Assembly (NCBI GenBank): GCA_013399305.1
Contig: VXAI01000021.1
Location: 7,592,794 to 7,656,793, forward strand
Reading direction: 5' to 3'
DNA: 64,000 bases
Source of the DNA: Rostratula benghalensis
Lineage: Eukaryota; Chordata; Aves; Charadriiformes; Rostratulidae
Shown: positions 63,701 to 64,000 of the stretch, one piece after another
How positions within the stretch are numbered: position 1 is the stretch's first letter
Layout of the letters: each line of letters begins with the position of its first letter
Position numbers and translations under genes: made by a program
Notes under the pieces: model-generated
What the model saw: the letters and a program-made list of their open reading frames with translations, nothing else
Databases searched by the model: none
What the model was told of the DNA's origin: nothing

Positions 63701-64000
63701 TTGAGGTTACATGCAAATTCTCTTTTAAAATCCGTGTTCTTATGCGTAAAACAGTGATAATGACCGTTATCTGCATCAAAGTGATGTCATGAGGCTTGAA
63801 GTGCCACCATAGTTCTTGAACAGCAGAGATTTGTTGACCTTTGTTTGTGCCTACAGTCAATAGATGCTTACCTCGGTGAGAAATGTAAGGTTTTACTTTC
63901 TTCACTTTACTTTCACACTACAGAGCAACCACAGCTATAGAAAAGGCTTTGGACACCTTCCTGGCTACAACAACAGAATTGCTAACTTAATGGCAATTGG
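57783..64000. other. Non-coding region to the end of the window
   Basis: AT-rich DNA with the foldback at 57904-58057 and homopolymer tracts near 58088-58099 and 60089-60102. No exon was recognised. Segments near 59560-59740 and 62395-62520 are non-repetitive and resemble conserved non-coding DNA in composition, but this cannot be tested here. Confidence 0.4.
57904..58057. repeat. 154-bp imperfect foldback (inverted repeat)
   Basis: The inner arms (57963-57991 and 58001-58029) match at 27 of 29 positions around a 9-base loop. The outer arms (57904-57931 and 58030-58057) match at about 23 of 28. The left side has 31 extra unpaired bases (57932-57962). It lies about 120 bases beyond the nested CR1 pair. 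It may be a small non-autonomous DNA transposon or a local inversion-duplication. Confidence 0.85.

Noticed and set aside
38000..64000. PARVA coding exon 2 or later exons
   Set aside because: Looked for calponin-homology-type or acidic N-terminal coding segments with splice sites and found none. PARVA is therefore only inferred from the CpG island and synteny.
1..64000. tRNA genes, rRNA, CRISPR arrays, operons or phage-like systems
   Set aside because: No cloverleaf, regular spaced repeats or clustered intronless genes were seen. The window is vertebrate nuclear DNA.

Overview
This is vertebrate nuclear DNA, almost certainly from a bird. It has GT-AG introns, long AT-rich non-coding stretches, several CR1-type LINE remnants (the dominant avian retrotransposon, with its typical 3' end), and a solo LTR of the common avian endogenous-retrovirus type. 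There are no bacterial operons, CRISPR arrays or phage genes.

Left third (1 to about 31.3 kb): the 3' half of one plus-strand gene, called MICAL2 in its long form (the part that human annotation has treated separately as MICALCL). Ten exons were assembled by splice sites and reading phase. There is a short Ser-rich exon (357-529), the LQRANSF/NWRRKLQT exon (1810-1884), a large 1.35 kb exon (8167-9523) encoding a Ser/Pro-rich disordered region, two short linkers (10697-10780 and 15374-15468), and five exons (17565-17657, 19843-19936, 25658-25757, 26999-27072, 27985-28142) encoding the coiled-coil bMERB domain that binds Rab GTPases. From the large exon onward every junction keeps phase. Three things stand out. 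The penultimate exon carries an in-frame TAA inside the bMERB domain. The 1810-1884 exon ends in tandem donors four bases apart whose choice decides whether the large exon can be read in frame. A CpG-rich block lies just upstream of that exon and could be an internal promoter. The 3' UTR follows 28142, with an AU-rich element and poly(A) signals near 29.88 kb and 31.27-31.31 kb.

Middle (31.3-38 kb): an apparently intergenic stretch with a perfect 18-bp-stem hairpin at 32.5 kb. It leads into a G-rich degenerate minisatellite, a 701-base assembly gap and a strong CpG island (37480 to about 37990). In other vertebrates the gene downstream of MICAL2/MICALCL is PARVA, on the same strand. The island is therefore probably the PARVA promoter, with exon 1 lost in the gap. 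That is inference from synteny; no PARVA coding exon was recognised.

Right part (38-64 kb): AT-rich, with no coding exon I can support. It is best read as intron 1 of PARVA or intergenic DNA. It holds a 1.65 kb antisense CR1 with reverse-transcriptase remnants (39.4-41.05 kb), a nested pair of CR1 copies (56.77-57.78 kb), a 154-bp foldback immediately after them, and a 26-bp perfect palindrome at 42.17 kb.

No new multi-gene system was found. The most useful leads concern the structure and isoforms of the MICAL2 C-terminal region.
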